A DNA stretch of 38,885 bases, taken from positions 1 to 38,885 of the forward strand of contig JAEUQE010000060.1 of the NCBI GenBank assembly GCA_016789785.1, written 5' to 3'. Within the stretch, counting starts at the first letter, position 1. Each line of letters begins with the position of its first letter. Shown piece after piece: positions 7,618 to 16,718 of this stretch. The position numbers were made by a program, and so were the translations under genes. The notes beneath the pieces were generated by a model that was not told where the DNA came from, ran no database searches, and was given only the letters and a program-made list of their open reading frames with translations. Source of the DNA: Bryobacterales bacterium. Its GTDB lineage: Bacteria; Acidobacteriota; Terriglobia; Bryobacterales; Bryobacteraceae.

Positions 7618-10600
7618 ATGAGGTCTCTTCTCGCTCTTCTGATCTTCTCGTCTCTCGCATTTCCGCAATCTCCCACCGCAACCATCACCGGTATCGTGCG
7701 CGATGCGCAAGGCGCAGTCGTCCCGGGAGTTACGGTCACCGCGATCAGCAACGCAACGCAAGTCAAAACCACCGCCACCACCAATGACGAAGGGCTGTTC
7801 TCTCTCCGCCAGCTCGCCATTGGCGCCTACACCATTGATGCCGAAAAATCCGGGTTCCGCCGCTACCTGCGCAAGGGCCTGGTGCTGACCACCGGACAAA
7901 GCCTCGAACTCGACGTCACGCTCGAAATCGGAGCCGTCACAGAGAGCGTCACCGTCTCAGGCTCGGCATCGCTGCTCGAAACACGCACATCCGAAGTCGC
8001 CCAGTTGGTCGAAGCGAAGGCTGTAGAGGACCTACCCCTTGGCGACCGCCGTTCGCTCAACCTCATTCAGACCGTCGGCGCCGCCGTGTTCATCGGCTAC
8101 GACAGCGGCCAGAAGCCCAACTTCTCGCTCGCCGGCAGCCGCCAGCAGTCGCAGGCGTTCTGGATTGACGGCGGCACGGGCCAGAACATGCGCCTCGGCG
8201 CTGGCCAGGTGGACCTCGATCCTCCCGTCGAAACCGTCGCCGAAGTGAAGATCATGGCCAACGGCTATTCGGCCGAGTACGGCGGATCCAACGGTGGCGT
8301 GATCATCGCCACCACCAAGAGCGGCACCAACGAGATCAAAGGCTCGCTGTTTGAGTACGTCCGCAACGAGAAGTTCGATGCGCCCAATTTCTTCGCCCCG
8401 ATCGTTGACGGCAGGAAGCAGCGCGCTCCCCTTCGGTACAACGTCTTCGGCGGAACCATTGGTGCGCCCGTGTGGATTCCAAAAATCTACAATGGGCGCG
8501 ACAAGACATTCTTCTTCTTCGCCTACGAAGGGTCGCGCCGCCGTGATGGCGCCATTCGCACTCTGACGGTTCCCACCGTGGCGCAACGCCAGGGCGACTT
8601 CTCCGGCACGCTGAGCAACACTGGCGCGGTGCTGCCGATCTTCGATCCCGCAACCACCGTCAATCAGGGCGGGCGGTTCGTGCGCACGCAGTTCCCCGGT
8701 AATCGCATTCCCGCCTCGCGCCTCGATCCCGTCGCACTGCGCCTCATGCCCTTCTATCCGCTTCCCAACCGCGCGCCCGATTCGATCGCGGGCGCGAACA
8801 ACTTCCGCGCCAACTTCGTGAACATCCTGACGCGCAATAATTTCACCGCGAAGATCGACCACAACATCGGATCGAAGGACCGCATCACCGGACGCTATCT
8901 CTTCAACAGTGACGACACCGATCTCACCAGCGTTTTCCCGAACCGGTCCTCGGAAACCAACAACGTGAACATCCGCCACCAGAACTACTTTTATGGAAGC
9001 TGGACCCGCACCATCTCTCCCAACCTGGTGAACGACTTCCGGTTCACTTACTCCAACCGCGTGAATCATTCCTTCGCTCCGGGCCTCGGCGGGCCATGGG
9101 CCACCACCCTCGGCATCCGGGGCATTCCCGACGGCGCCTTTCCCGAATTCACCGCCACCGGCATTTCCGCCATTGGCAGCGGGAGCCAGGAACGCCGCCA
9201 GTTCCCGATCGAACAGTATCAACTCGTCAACAACCTTTCGTGGATTCGCGGCAAACACACTCTCAAGTTCGGCGCCGAATTGCGGCCCTCCATGAACTAC
9301 GAGACCAACCGTCCCACCGCCTCGGGCACCTTCGGGTTCAATCCCCTGGCCACCGGACAGCCCGGCAACGCAACCAGTGGCTTCGGCCCGGCGACTCTGC
9401 TGCTCGGCTTCGTAACAGGCTTCAGTTCGCGCGAGACCGAACTGCTCGATCGCTATAGCTGGTACCTGGCCGGCTTCGTGCAGGACGATTGGAACGTCAC
9501 TCGCAATCTCACCCTGAACATTGGCCTGCGATGGGAAACCGATACGCCGATCACCGATCGCAACGATCGCGGCAACGCGTTCGACACTACCCAGATCAAT
9601 CCCGTCAGCGGAACGCCCGGTGTCGTGAAGTTTCTCGGTTTGAACGGATGGCGCAACAGTTTCTACAACACGGACTGGAACAACTGGGGGCCGCGTTTCG
9701 GATTCGCCTGGAAACCTTTCGGATCCAGCCGCAGCGTTGTCCGAGGCGCCTACGGTGTCTTCATGGCCCATCCCTTCGACGCCGGCGTGCCGAACTCGGC
9801 CTCACTCGGCTACGAACTGTCGGCTGTTTTGAACTCGCCCGACAACGGCATCACCGCGCCGTTCTTCCTGAAAGACGGCGTCAGCGTCACGCTCAGCAAG
9901 CCGGCCCTCACCGACAGCTTCGGCGCCGTGCGTGTCGGCCAGCAGCCCAACACCGCCGTGACGTTCTTCGAGTCGAGCCGCCGCACCGGCTACTCGCAGA
10001 TGTTCAACCTCGGCGTGCAGCGCGAGATGGGCAAAGGGATTCTCGTCGAGATCAGCACGCTGGGCAATCTGTCGCACAAACTGCCGAGTGGCAACATCAC
10101 GCTCAACCAAGTCACTCCCCAACGATTGGCGGAAGTCGTCGCCGCCGGTCGCACCCCCACTCAGGCCGATCGTCCATTCCCACAGTTTTCCAACGTCGCG
10201 ATCCAGGGGCCGAGCTTTGGCGATGCCCGCTACTACGCTGCCGTCGCGCGCGTGGAGCGGCGATTCGCCAGCGGCTACTCCGTGCTCGGCACCTATACCT
10301 GGGCGCGTTCGTTCAATAACTACACGGATGGCGGCTCGCTCGGCGCCGATATCGGCTTCTCAAACTTCTACAACCGCCGCGCCGATTGGGGCCCCACCGG
10401 GAACGACATCCGCCATCGCCTTACCATCACCAGCGTTTACGAGATTCCGGTGGGCAAGGGCAGAACCTATCTCTCGAACCACTGGCTCGGCTCGATCGTC
10501 GGCAATTGGACCCTCGGCGGACTCATGACCCTGCAATCGGGCGAGCCGTTCAGCGTCAACACTCAGGTCAACAACACCTTTGTGAACAGCGCTGGCGCGC

Positions 10601-10944
10601 AGCGCGCCGATGTGCTTCGCGATCCCAATCTTCCGAACAGCGAGCGTACCTTGAACCGCTGGTTCGACACTTCGGCCTTCGTACAGCCTGCGCAATTCAC
10701 TTTCGGCAATCAGGGCGTCAACATGCTACGGGCCGACGGTCTCATCAATCTCGACATGTCGATCCTCCGCAACTTCCCAATCGGCGAGACCAAGAAGGTT
10801 CAGATCCGCGGCGAGTTCTTCAACATCACCAATCACCCGAACTTCGGTGGCCCGGGCGCGACGCTGAATGGCCCAGGCTACGGAATCATCGCCGGTGCGG
10901 GACCCGGACGCCGGATTCAGTTGGGAGCGCGCTTCGTCTTCTGA
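7618..10944 (+). CDS. TonB-dependent receptor, Oar-like, with N-terminal carboxypeptidase-regulatory domain
   Basis: This 1108-residue outer-membrane protein has a signal peptide (about residues 1-18, [14 protein letters not shown]), then a carboxypeptidase-regulatory/Cna-B-like domain (about 20-100, [20 protein letters not shown]). A plug domain follows (about 115-230, with [21 protein letters not shown]), then a large beta-barrel ending IQLGARFVF, with the terminal aromatic residue needed for barrel assembly. Such receptors are expanded in Acidobacteria and usually import oligosaccharides or chelates; the substrate cannot be read from sequence. The start at 7618 is preferred over ATG 7561 because it puts the signal peptide first and sits 7 nt after TATAAT. 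Confidence 0.93.
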   Translation: MRSLLALLIFSSLAFPQSPTATITGIVRDAQGAVVPGVTVTAISNATQVKTTATTNDEGLFSLRQLAIGAYTIDAEKSGFRRYLRKGLVLTTGQSLELDVTLEIGAVTESVTVSGSASLLETRTSEVAQLVEAKAVEDLPLGDRRSLNLIQTVGAAVFIGYDSGQKPNFSLAGSRQQSQAFWIDGGTGQNMRLGAGQVDLDPPVETVAEVKIMANGYSAEYGGSNGGVIIATTKSGTNEIKGSLFEYVRNEKFDAPNFFAPIVDGRKQRAPLRYNVFGGTIGAPVWIPKIYNGRDKTFFFFAYEGSRRRDGAIRTLTVPTVAQRQGDFSGTLSNTGAVLPIFDPATTVNQGGRFVRTQFPGNRIPASRLDPVALRLMPFYPLPNRAPDSIAGANNFRANFVNILTRNNFTAKIDHNIGSKDRITGRYLFNSDDTDLTSVFPNRSSETNNVNIRHQNYFYGSWTRTISPNLVNDFRFTYSNRVNHSFAPGLGGPWATTLGIRGIPDGAFPEFTATGISAIGSGSQERRQFPIEQYQLVNNLSWIRGKHTLKFGAELRPSMNYETNRPTASGTFGFNPLATGQPGNATSGFGPATLLLGFVTGFSSRETELLDRYSWYLAGFVQDDWNVTRNLTLNIGLRWETDTPITDRNDRGNAFDTTQINPVSGTPGVVKFLGLNGWRNSFYNTDWNNWGPRFGFAWKPFGSSRSVVRGAYGVFMAHPFDAGVPNSASLGYELSAVLNSPDNGITAPFFLKDGVSVTLSKPALTDSFGAVRVGQQPNTAVTFFESSRRTGYSQMFNLGVQREMGKGILVEISTLGNLSHKLPSGNITLNQVTPQRLAEVVAAGRTPTQADRPFPQFSNVAIQGPSFGDARYYAAVARVERRFASGYSVLGTYTWARSFNNYTDGGSLGADIGFSNFYNRRADWGPTGNDIRHRLTITSVYEIPVGKGRTYLSNHWLGSIVGNWTLGGLMTLQSGEPFSVNTQVNNTFVNSAGAQRADVLRDPNLPNSERTLNRWFDTSAFVQPAQFTFGNQGVNMLRADGLINLDMSILRNFPIGETKKVQIRGEFFNITNHPNFGGPGATLNGPGYGIIAGAGPGRRIQLGARFVF

Positions 10945-11077
10945 CGCGGAAGTTTCTTTCCGCGCAGCGGTCAGGACCTCAGCCCCCGGGCCGGGTTATC
11001 CTATTGGGTTGAATCCGCACCCGTATCTCGGGCATCCCAACACTTGGCAACGAATTCATTTTTCAGGAGAGAAAACC

Positions 11078-11686
11078 ATGGCGTTCACGCTTCCCGCCCT
11101 TCCCTACGCGCACGATGCGCTTGAGCCGCACATCGACAAAATGACGATGGAGATTCATCATGGTAAGCACCATGCCGCTTATGTGACGAATCTGAACAAG
11201 GCTCTCGAATCCGCGCCCGAACTGGCGGACAAGTCCCTCGAAGAACTGCTGGCCAACAACCTCGCAATCGTGCCCGAAGCCATCCGCACCGCCGTTCGCA
11301 ACAACGGCGGCGGGCACTGGAATCACTCGCTGTTCTGGAACCTGATGGGTCCCAACGCGGGTGGCGCGCCCCTGGGCAACGTAGCCTCGGCGATCAACGG
11401 AGCGTTCGGAAGCTTCGATACGTTCAAGGAAAAATTCGCCGCCGCTGGTGTGGGCCGTTTCGGTTCCGGATGGGCTTGGCTCGTGAAGGAAGGGTCCGCG
11501 GTCGCCATCACTTCCTCGCCGAATCAGGACACCCCGATCATGGAAGGCAAGAAAGTGGTCCTCGGTTTGGATGTGTGGGAGCACGCCTACTATCTCAAGT
11601 ATCAGAACCGCCGGCCTGACTATATCGGCGCATGGTGGAACGTCGTCAATTGGAAAGCTGTCGAAGACCGCTTCAATTCGCTGTAA
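11078..11686 (+). CDS. sodA: Superoxide dismutase, Mn-type
   Basis: The enzyme dismutates superoxide to O2 and H2O2. The 202-residue protein has the Fe/Mn-SOD pattern with metal ligands H27 (MEIHHGKHH), H83 ([11 protein letters not shown]), D165 and H169 ([19 protein letters not shown]). Gly before HWNH together with Gln150 in NQDTPI is the Mn-type (or cambialistic) arrangement rather than Fe-type. No signal peptide, so cytosolic. ATG 11078 has CAGGAGAG upstream. A strong terminator follows, so the gene is probably monocistronic. Confidence 0.95.
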   Translation: MAFTLPALPYAHDALEPHIDKMTMEIHHGKHHAAYVTNLNKALESAPELADKSLEELLANNLAIVPEAIRTAVRNNGGGHWNHSLFWNLMGPNAGGAPLGNVASAINGAFGSFDTFKEKFAAAGVGRFGSGWAWLVKEGSAVAITSSPNQDTPIMEGKKVVLGLDVWEHAYYLKYQNRRPDYIGAWWNVVNWKAVEDRFNSL

Positions 11687-11735
11687 GTCCCAACGGCGCA
11701 CTTACCGCCGCTCAAGTCTGAGAGTGTTCGTTTCC

Positions 11736-11775
11736 AAACGGCCCGGGCCTGGTGCTCCGGGCCGTTTCGCTTTCT
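11736..11775 (+). terminator. Rho-independent terminator after sodA
   Basis: Perfect 11-bp stem AAACGGCCCGG (11736-11746) / CCGGGCCGTTT (11757-11767) followed by CGCTTTCT. The stem's own A/T flanks form an A-tract and T-tract, so it may work in both directions. Confidence 0.88.
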
Positions 11776-11881
11776 CCCGTCTCCCTGACTCCGAGCCCGG
11801 TTCAATGAGCGGGCGTCTCGCCGGCTCTGGGGCTGAAAGCTAAAAGCTGAGAGCTGACCGCTACTTCCGTGAACGAAGCTT

Positions 11882-12018
11882 TATGATTTTCGCGGAACGC
11901 CAACACGCCGCGCGCGCATCCATTCGATTGCGGGACGATGTTCCGCGGGTGACTGAAGCTTGCTGCCTCACTGCCATGTGGCCCGCTGCGAAGCCCCTGT
12001 GTTTCGCAGCGGTTTTTT
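11882..12018 (+). ncRNA. Candidate small structured RNA
   Basis: A -10-like TATGAT (11882-11887) precedes an 8-bp long-range stem CGCGGAAC (11891-11898) / GTTCCGCG (11940-11947), then the T-tracted hairpin at 11983-12018. No coding frame of note lies between. A transcript of about 125 nt on + is implied, ending antisense to the stop codon of the transporter gene. No -35 hexamer is evident and no known RNA family is recognised. Confidence 0.35.
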
Positions 12019-12019
12019 A
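11983..12019 (+). terminator. Rho-independent terminator on the + strand
   Basis: Perfect 10-bp stem CCGCTGCGAA (11983-11992) / TTCGCAGCGG (12003-12012) followed directly by TTTTTTA. The T-tract lies on +, although sodA already has its own terminator at 11736 and the next gene runs on -. On the - strand the stem is followed by GGCCAC, not T. Confidence 0.85.
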
Positions 12020-13213
12020 TTGCACACGCTCCACGCGGCGCACAAACACGAACAGCGCGGCCACCGCGAGCGCCGGCAACAGCCCCATCGCCAGAAACAC
12101 AGGCCCGTATCCGAATCGCTCCACAATGGCGCCCGTCGCCAGCGTGACCAGAATCGCATGCGCTCCCTCGCACATCCCGGTCAGTCCCGTGATCCGCGCC
12201 ATCACTTGCGGCGAGAAGAGGTCCGTCAGCAGACCGATGTTGTTCGCCGTCAGCACCCCCATCGCGTAAGTGGCAAGGCAGATCAATGCAAGCGCTAGTA
12301 ACTCGCCAGACGCCAGTGGCACCAGGCTGCTGATCATGCACAGCGCGCCACAGATCACGAACAGCAACTTGCGCGTCCGGTCCGCGCTCCACCCCCGCCG
12401 CATCAGAACCGATGCGAACCAACCGCCACTCAGGTTCCCCAGTCCGGCAAACAGAAATGGCACACCCGCCCATAGCCCGATCATCTCCATAGTGAAACCC
12501 CGCTCCCGCTTCAGATACTCCGGCAGCCAGTACCAATAGAAGTGCACCACGGGACCCGCCAGCGTTCGGATCAGGACCGCGCCCCACACCTGCCGGCGGC
12601 GCAGCAGCGGACGCAATGGAATTCGTACCGGTGCATCCACGGCGGCCGGCCGCTCACGGTACAACATCAGCCACGGGATCAGCCACAAGATGCCCAGCAC
12701 GCTCACAATCACGAACGACATCCGCCATCCGTAGCTCTGCGAAAGACGCACAATCAGGTACGGCGCCACAAGCGAGCCAAGCACCGTGCCGCTATTGAAG
12801 ATCCCACCCGCCAGCGCGCGCTCATGCGCCGGAAACCACTGCGCGATCACCTTCACTCCAGCCGAGTAGTTACCGCACTCGCCAACACCAAGCAGAAATC
12901 GGAATGCGCAAAGATGCCACACGCTGCGCGCCAACCCATGCAGCCCGTTGGCCACCGACCACCATGCCATCAACACCGGAAGACCATAGCGTACGCCCGC
13001 CCGGTCCAGGAACATGCCCGACGGCAACTGCGCCAGCGCCAGACCGAACAGGAACGCCGTGATTACGTACGAATACTGCACCGGCGAGAGATTCAGATCC
13101 TCCCGAATCACCGGCGCCAGCACCGCCAGCACCTGCCGGTCCAGCAGGTTGATCGCCAGCGAAAGGAACAGTAACCCAAGATAAACCCAGCGGCGTCGCT
13201 CAACGAAGGCCAT
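12017..13213 (-). CDS. MFS transporter, ACS (anion:cation symporter) family
   Basis: The 398-residue inner-membrane protein has about 12 membrane segments in two halves. The ACS/hexuronate-transporter pattern is seen in LLDRQVLAVLAPVIREDLNL after helix 1, the MFS loop-2 motif PSGMFLDRAGVRYG, and helix 4-5 FRFLLGVGECGNYSAGVKVI followed by WFPAHERALAGG, which is diagnostic of that family. Substrates of the family are organic anions such as hexuronates or galactonate. ATG 13213 is preferred (TATGCT lies 7 nt upstream); ATG 13225 would add four residues. It is divergent from the NagB-like gene, which suggests joint use of one sugar acid or amino sugar. Confidence 0.9.
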   Translation of the reverse strand: MAFVERRRWVYLGLLFLSLAINLLDRQVLAVLAPVIREDLNLSPVQYSYVITAFLFGLALAQLPSGMFLDRAGVRYGLPVLMAWWSVANGLHGLARSVWHLCAFRFLLGVGECGNYSAGVKVIAQWFPAHERALAGGIFNSGTVLGSLVAPYLIVRLSQSYGWRMSFVIVSVLGILWLIPWLMLYRERPAAVDAPVRIPLRPLLRRRQVWGAVLIRTLAGPVVHFYWYWLPEYLKRERGFTMEMIGLWAGVPFLFAGLGNLSGGWFASVLMRRGWSADRTRKLLFVICGALCMISSLVPLASGELLALALICLATYAMGVLTANNIGLLTDLFSPQVMARITGLTGMCEGAHAILVTLATGAIVERFGYGPVFLAMGLLPALAVAALFVFVRRVERVQ

Positions 13214-13219
13214 TTTGTC

Positions 13220-13226
13220 TAGCATA
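13220..13226. promoter_or_regulatory. Overlapping divergent -10 elements
   Basis: On +, TAGCAT (13220-13225) is followed by 7 nt and ATG 13233. On -, TATGCT (13226-13221) is followed by 7 nt and ATG 13213. The two hexamers overlap by five bases, and both genes lack a Shine-Dalgarno. This suggests two leaderless transcripts from one AT spot, so the genes would compete for one polymerase site. Confidence 0.55.
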
Positions 13227-13232
13227 AGACCA

Positions 13233-14087
13233 ATGGACTGCTTTGCGGATTTGAACAGCCTTCCGCTGGAGGAACTCGCTCGCGTGGCGAGAATCCCCTT
13301 CCGGCTCTTGCCCGACATTCCCCACTTGCTTGCCGACTTCGCCGAATCCATCGCCGGCGAGATTCGCCGCGCCAACCATGAGGGCCGCCCCGCCCGCCTC
13401 ATCCTTCCTGTCGGACCGGTGCGCCACTACCCGATCCTCGCCGAAATGACAAACCGCGATCGGCTCTCCTGGCGCAACGTCTGGGTGTTTCAGATGGACG
13501 AGTTTCTGGACTGGCAGGGCAGACCCGTGCCCACCTCGCACCCGCTCAGCTTCACGGGTTTCCTCCAACGCGAACTGTTCGCACGGATCGACCCGGATCT
13601 GCGTATGCCCGAGAAGCAACACATCGTGCCGCACCCCTTCCGCATTGACGAGTTCAGCGAAGTGCTCGAGAAGGTCGGCGGTGCGGACTGCTGTTTCGGC
13701 GGCATTGGCTATCACGGGCACGTCGCGTTCAATGAGCCGCCTCTCTCGCGCTGGCATCAGGTGAGTGTCGAGGATCTGCGTCAATCGCTCACCCGGGTGT
13801 TGACGCTCGGCGACGACTCGATCGTGGTGCAGAGCATCAGATCCGCGGGCGGCAACTCGCATGCGATTCCGCCAATGGCGGTGACCTGCGGCATGCGCGA
13901 CATTTTGGCAGCCCGCCGCATTCGTCTCTATTGCGCTGGCGGCGAACGGCACCGGGCCGTGTTCCGGATGGCGGTCGCGGGTCCGGTGTCGGCGAGTTAT
14001 CCCGTGACGCTGATCCAGGGGCATCCGGATGCGGAGGTCTGCACGGAAGTTGCGGTCGCACAGCCGATCGTCGTTGGCCTGCACTGA
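13233..14087 (+). CDS. NagB-like sugar-phosphate isomerase/deaminase family protein with altered active site
   Basis: The 284-residue protein aligns with glucosamine-6-phosphate deaminase (NagB). VWVFQMDEFLD matches the strand carrying catalytic Asp72 of E. coli NagB, and GGIGYHGHVAFNEP matches GGVGNDGHIAFNEP. In that motif the position of catalytic Asp141 is His, while His143 and Glu148 are kept. The phosphate loop PTG-T/S-TP of NagB is replaced by PVGPVRHYP, and the later QKA site reads ERHRA. It is therefore probably not an ordinary NagB; a different substrate or a non-catalytic role is possible. It is divergent from an ACS-family transporter. ATG 13233 is preferred over TTG 13215. Confidence 0.75.
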   Translation: MDCFADLNSLPLEELARVARIPFRLLPDIPHLLADFAESIAGEIRRANHEGRPARLILPVGPVRHYPILAEMTNRDRLSWRNVWVFQMDEFLDWQGRPVPTSHPLSFTGFLQRELFARIDPDLRMPEKQHIVPHPFRIDEFSEVLEKVGGADCCFGGIGYHGHVAFNEPPLSRWHQVSVEDLRQSLTRVLTLGDDSIVVQSIRSAGGNSHAIPPMAVTCGMRDILAARRIRLYCAGGERHRAVFRMAVAGPVSASYPVTLIQGHPDAEVCTEVAVAQPIVVGLH

Positions 14088-14118
14088 TCGCAGCCACAAA
14101 CACGGATTTCCCCAAGTA

Positions 14119-14314
14119 ATCCCGCAGAGACGGTGACTTGGGCGTTCGGGCGACAAGGCCAGGCGAGCGGCGGTTCCAGATCATTGGCATGACCCGGAAT
14201 CTGGCGCTGCTGCTGGTTGTGTTCGTTGAGCCCGCCGCGGACGTGATCCGCCTTGTCTCGGCGCGAAAGGCAGTTGACTATGAAGAAAGTATCTACAACG
14301 ACCAGTTCCGTTAA
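14119..14314 (+). pseudogene. BrnT-type toxin, N-terminally truncated remnant
   Basis: After a stop codon at 14116-14118, one frame reads RATRPGERRFQIIGM, then LALLLVVFVEP, then DVIRLVSARKAVDYEESIYN to a stop at 14312-14314. This matches the second half of BrnT ribonuclease toxins (E.R...IG......L.VV......RIISARKA...E). The N-terminal F.WDP.KA..N..KHGV half, intact in the copy at 34313-34585, is missing. The remnant overlaps the following antitoxin remnant by 35 bp, as in intact brnT-brnA pairs. Confidence 0.75.
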
Positions 14315-14505
14315 GCAACTCAAGACCAGCGAAGCGGGCGAAACGTGCGTACCGCAAGCGCGACCGCGCGCTGGATCAGGACGCCGGCGCTCCGCAGTTG
14401 CCCCCAAGCTACTGGGCGGGCGCGTCCATTGGAAAATACTATCGGCCCCTGAAGACGCAGATCTCGCTTCGGATTGATAACGATGTCAGGTGCGGCCTAT
14501 ATTGA
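14280..14505 (+). pseudogene. BrnA-type antitoxin, frameshifted remnant
   Basis: The gene starts at ATG 14280 (MKKVSTTTSSVKQLKTSEAG). The frame is then lost: the continuation is read one frame over, as DQDAGAPQLPPSYWAGASIG and LKTQISLRIDNDV, to a stop at 14503. Ribbon-helix-helix BrnA proteins have exactly this layout (D.D.P.L...W, then K.Q.SLRID.DV), but here the DNA-binding helices after the beta strand are absent. A frameshift near 14340 and a 3' truncation together make it non-functional. Confidence 0.7.
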
Positions 14506-14725
14506 TTGGATGTCAAACCTGCTGGCGGCGCAGCCGGATCTCGTCGTTACCCCAGTGGACTATGCAGGTTCAGGCGATCTGATCTACATATTCTGGAACG
14601 CCGCCTCGACGATTGATGGCCTGCGCCGCAAATGGTATGGGGTCGACCGTTTTCGGATCGAGAATGGCATGGTCGTCGAGGAGCATGTGATATTCGACTC
14701 GGCCGCTTTGCAGAGGCCAGCTTGA
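14483..14725 (+). CDS. SnoaL-like (NTF2 fold) protein, probably N-terminally truncated
   Basis: About 80 residues. The C-terminal half looks like the end of a SnoaL-like domain: SGDLIYIFWNAASTIDGLRR, then YGVDRFRIENGMVVEEHVIF, the strand pattern where a substrate- or ligand-binding cone closes. Complete members have about 120-140 residues and an N-terminal helix pair, so this looks cut short, with its 5' end fused to the brnA remnant (14483 lies within it). Possibly non-functional. An upstream TTG at 14474 is an alternative start. No ribosome site is convincing. Confidence 0.45.
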   Translation: MSGAAYIDWMSNLLAAQPDLVVTPVDYAGSGDLIYIFWNAASTIDGLRRKWYGVDRFRIENGMVVEEHVIFDSAALQRPA

Positions 14726-15130
14726 TCCCCATTGGGCTTGGCCCGCCATCCATCGAACCCTTCGGCCCTCTGTTCATCCGCTCGCCGCCCGGCTTATCGA
14801 TCACAATGGATCGGGTCTTCGCGGCTAGGCCAAGATCAGCAAGCCAAACTTCACTTGCTATCTAATCTTATCGAACAGTGTTTGGATGGGAACCCTGGTG
14901 CCCCGGAATATGGGTCTCCCGGAATGCGGGCGTCCCATGCACGGTTTAAGGGGGTTTAAGGTTCGGGTGTTACCGCTTCCTCCCTGTGCCAATTGTCGCT
15001 GAAGCCGGGAGGCGCCCTAAAAAAGGCGATCCTTGGTACGTCGGCTGCCCTCGAAAGCCTATCGTTTGAAGTGCCACGGCCATCGCCCTCGGGCGGCCAC
15101 CACAGGAAACGGCGAGTGCGAGAAACGCGG
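14726..15130. other. Gap with no supported gene
   Basis: About 400 bp between the SnoaL-like fragment and the DUF1801 gene. It holds local direct repeats (CCCCGGAATATGGG / CCCGGAATGCGGG near 14902-14930, GGGGGTTTAAGG near 14950) but no coding frame with family features. Next to three broken genes, it looks like degraded accessory DNA. Confidence 0.5.
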
Positions 15131-15580
15131 CTATCTTCGTGGCCTTTGCTTCTTCGAGACAGACCGAACGATCAACTTGCCGCGTCCTTTGGAAGGAAAC
15201 TGCGGGTCTGCCTGAGCATCGGCAGCGCTGATCAATTCTTCGACCTCGGGCTGACATAAAACGGAAGCTTCGCTGATTCTGACGAAGCGATTTTGGTTTC
15301 CTGATCCCTCAAGGATCCGATGGGAATCCGGCAGGCTTGCTCCGTGGTAGAAGTTAAGTCCGATTCCCTTCGAATTGGCCGCCAACGCCACAACGCAGTC
15401 GGAGGGCCGCTCCGTGGTGCAGTATCCGATCACAAGAAAGTTATAGTTGTCGTAAACTAACTCGAAGGCTGTTGGGAATCGCTTCCGCATGATAGCGCGG
15501 CATTCGCGAATCAGCTTTGCCATCTTAGGTTCAAACTTTGCGATAAAGCTCTTGAGTTGCTCGTCAGCCGACTGAAGCAT
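15131..15580 (-). CDS. DUF1801 (YdhG-like) domain protein
   Basis: The 149-residue soluble protein resembles the DUF1801/YdhG family. The N-terminal helix pair (LKSFIAKFEPKMAKLIREC) leads to RKRFPTAFELVYDNYNFLVI, followed by the strand GIGLNFYHGASLPDSHRILEG, where family members have a surface-exposed aromatic/basic patch. The fold is known but its biochemical role is not established. GGAGGG lies just 2 nt before ATG. TATGAT lies 9 nt before ATG, so the transcript may begin so late that this GGAGGG is not in the message. It stands alone. Confidence 0.8.
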   Translation of the reverse strand: MLQSADEQLKSFIAKFEPKMAKLIRECRAIMRKRFPTAFELVYDNYNFLVIGYCTTERPSDCVVALAANSKGIGLNFYHGASLPDSHRILEGSGNQNRFVRISEASVLCQPEVEELISAADAQADPQFPSKGRGKLIVRSVSKKQRPRR

Positions 15581-15899
15581 AACCCTCCAATCATATCCGC
15601 TGACACAAACCGGAGATCGAGAACCAAAGACGCCGCAGTGTGTGGTAGACCGGCCCCATGGGACGATTTCCGCGCACCAGACTACACACGCCGCGTCTCG
15701 CTGCTTTCTTGCGTGACCGCGGTTTCACGGTTGCCGTCAGTGCCAAAGTGGCTGAGTCGCCTCCGCCGCGAAGTCCTGCTCGCTGGACACGAACGGTGGC
15801 GAGCGCATGTCGCCGCCCCCTTACGATTTCTCCCGTTCTAGTACTCTCCGCCATAAAGTTTCATGACCCACCCGTCGATCTACCGCCAAGAGGAGACTA
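15581..15899. other. Gap with no supported gene
   Basis: About 320 bp between the DUF1801 gene (leftward) and the secreted protein gene (rightward). Open frames exist on both strands but are Arg/Pro-rich and featureless, as expected of non-coding GC-rich DNA. It must contain promoters for both flanking genes. Confidence 0.5.
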
Positions 15900-16517
15900 A
15901 TGACTCGACAACTCGTTCTCGGAATGTTCCTGGCAACCGCAGTCGCCAGCGCCGGAATCTGGCCGTTCAAGAAGGACAAAGCTGCCAAGCCGGCTTCTCA
16001 AGCCGCCGCCCAATCTGGCAGCGCCAGTGAGTCCAAGGCTGCGGCCAATCATGCTCAGGGCCATGACTCCGTCTATACCCAAGGCACCGTTGCCATGATC
16101 CCGCAAATGACCGCCGGAAAGCTCGATCTGTCCGACCGGAACGCGCTCAGCTTCCAATTTGGCAAGCCTGTCTGGACCCTGCCCTACAAGCAGATCACCT
16201 CTATCGAAGTCTTCGACAAGTTGCCCCCGGAAATGTTCAAAGTACCCTTCGTTCACAAGAAGAAGCGCGTCTTCATTCTCAGCTTTAACGCAGAACGCGG
16301 CAAGCAGCGCGTCGAGTTCGAAATGGGTCTTGAGGCAGCCGCCTCCGTCCTCCCCCTGCTCGAAGAGCGCAGCGGCCGCTATGCCTTCGTCGAAGGGCAG
16401 AAAGACGCGGACTCCCCTTGGACGGATCGCTACTGGAAGACCGCCAACAACTCCCAGAAGTGGGACGAGGCCGCGGGCGGCAATCAGAAGGCAATGACCG
16501 CCGCGAAGGAAGAATAA
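15900..16517 (+). CDS. Secreted protein of unknown function
   Basis: The 205-residue protein starts with a Sec signal peptide (residues 1-18, MFLATAVASA before GIWPFKKDK). An Ala/Ser/Lys-rich linker follows (about 25-55), then a compact domain (about 60-165) of alternating strands: GTVAMIPQMTAGKLDLSDRN, WTLPYKQITSIEVFDK, KKKRVFILSFNAERGKQRVE and a helix (LEAAASVLPLLEERS). The strand order recalls a PH-like barrel, but this is a guess from pattern only. The start has GAGGAG in front, and a terminator follows. It is likely monocistronic. Confidence 0.8.
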   Translation: MTRQLVLGMFLATAVASAGIWPFKKDKAAKPASQAAAQSGSASESKAAANHAQGHDSVYTQGTVAMIPQMTAGKLDLSDRNALSFQFGKPVWTLPYKQITSIEVFDKLPPEMFKVPFVHKKKRVFILSFNAERGKQRVEFEMGLEAAASVLPLLEERSGRYAFVEGQKDADSPWTDRYWKTANNSQKWDEAAGGNQKAMTAAKEE

Positions 16518-16540
16518 CTCCCATCCAGTTCTTTTGAACG

Positions 16541-16580
16541 CCGCCGCGGTTCGCTCCGAATCGCGGCGGGTTCCGCTTTG
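16541..16580 (+). terminator. Probable terminator after the secreted protein gene
   Basis: A 13-bp stem CCGCCGCGGTTCG (16541-16553) / CGAATCGCGGCGG (16557-16569) has one G-T pair and a 3-nt loop. It is followed by GTTCCGCTTTGCT, a weak U-tract. Confidence 0.65.
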
Positions 16581-16693
16581 CTCGCCTCAGTTTGTCCCGG
16601 TTCCTCGCAGTACCCTGATATCCCGTACCCGCCTACCCTCAGTCCCCACGGATTCGCTTCATTTTGTACCCTCATCGGGGGGTGCGTTCGGCT

Positions 16694-16699
16694 TATACT
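16694..16699 (+). promoter_or_regulatory. -10 element of the coiled-coil gene
   Basis: TATACT lies 19 nt before ATG 16719, implying a short leader of about 12 nt that contains AAGGTG. No clear -35 hexamer is visible. Confidence 0.45.
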
Positions 16700-16718
16700 G
16701 GCCACAAGGTGCGATTGA

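Noticed and set aside
8032..9771. Antisense frame of about 579 codons inside the TonB receptor gene
   Set aside because: No family features; codon-phase shadow of a well-supported receptor.
10944..10975. Hairpin CGCGGAA / TTCCGCG just after the TonB receptor gene as a terminator
   Set aside because: Stem is short and no T-tract follows; evidence too weak to list.
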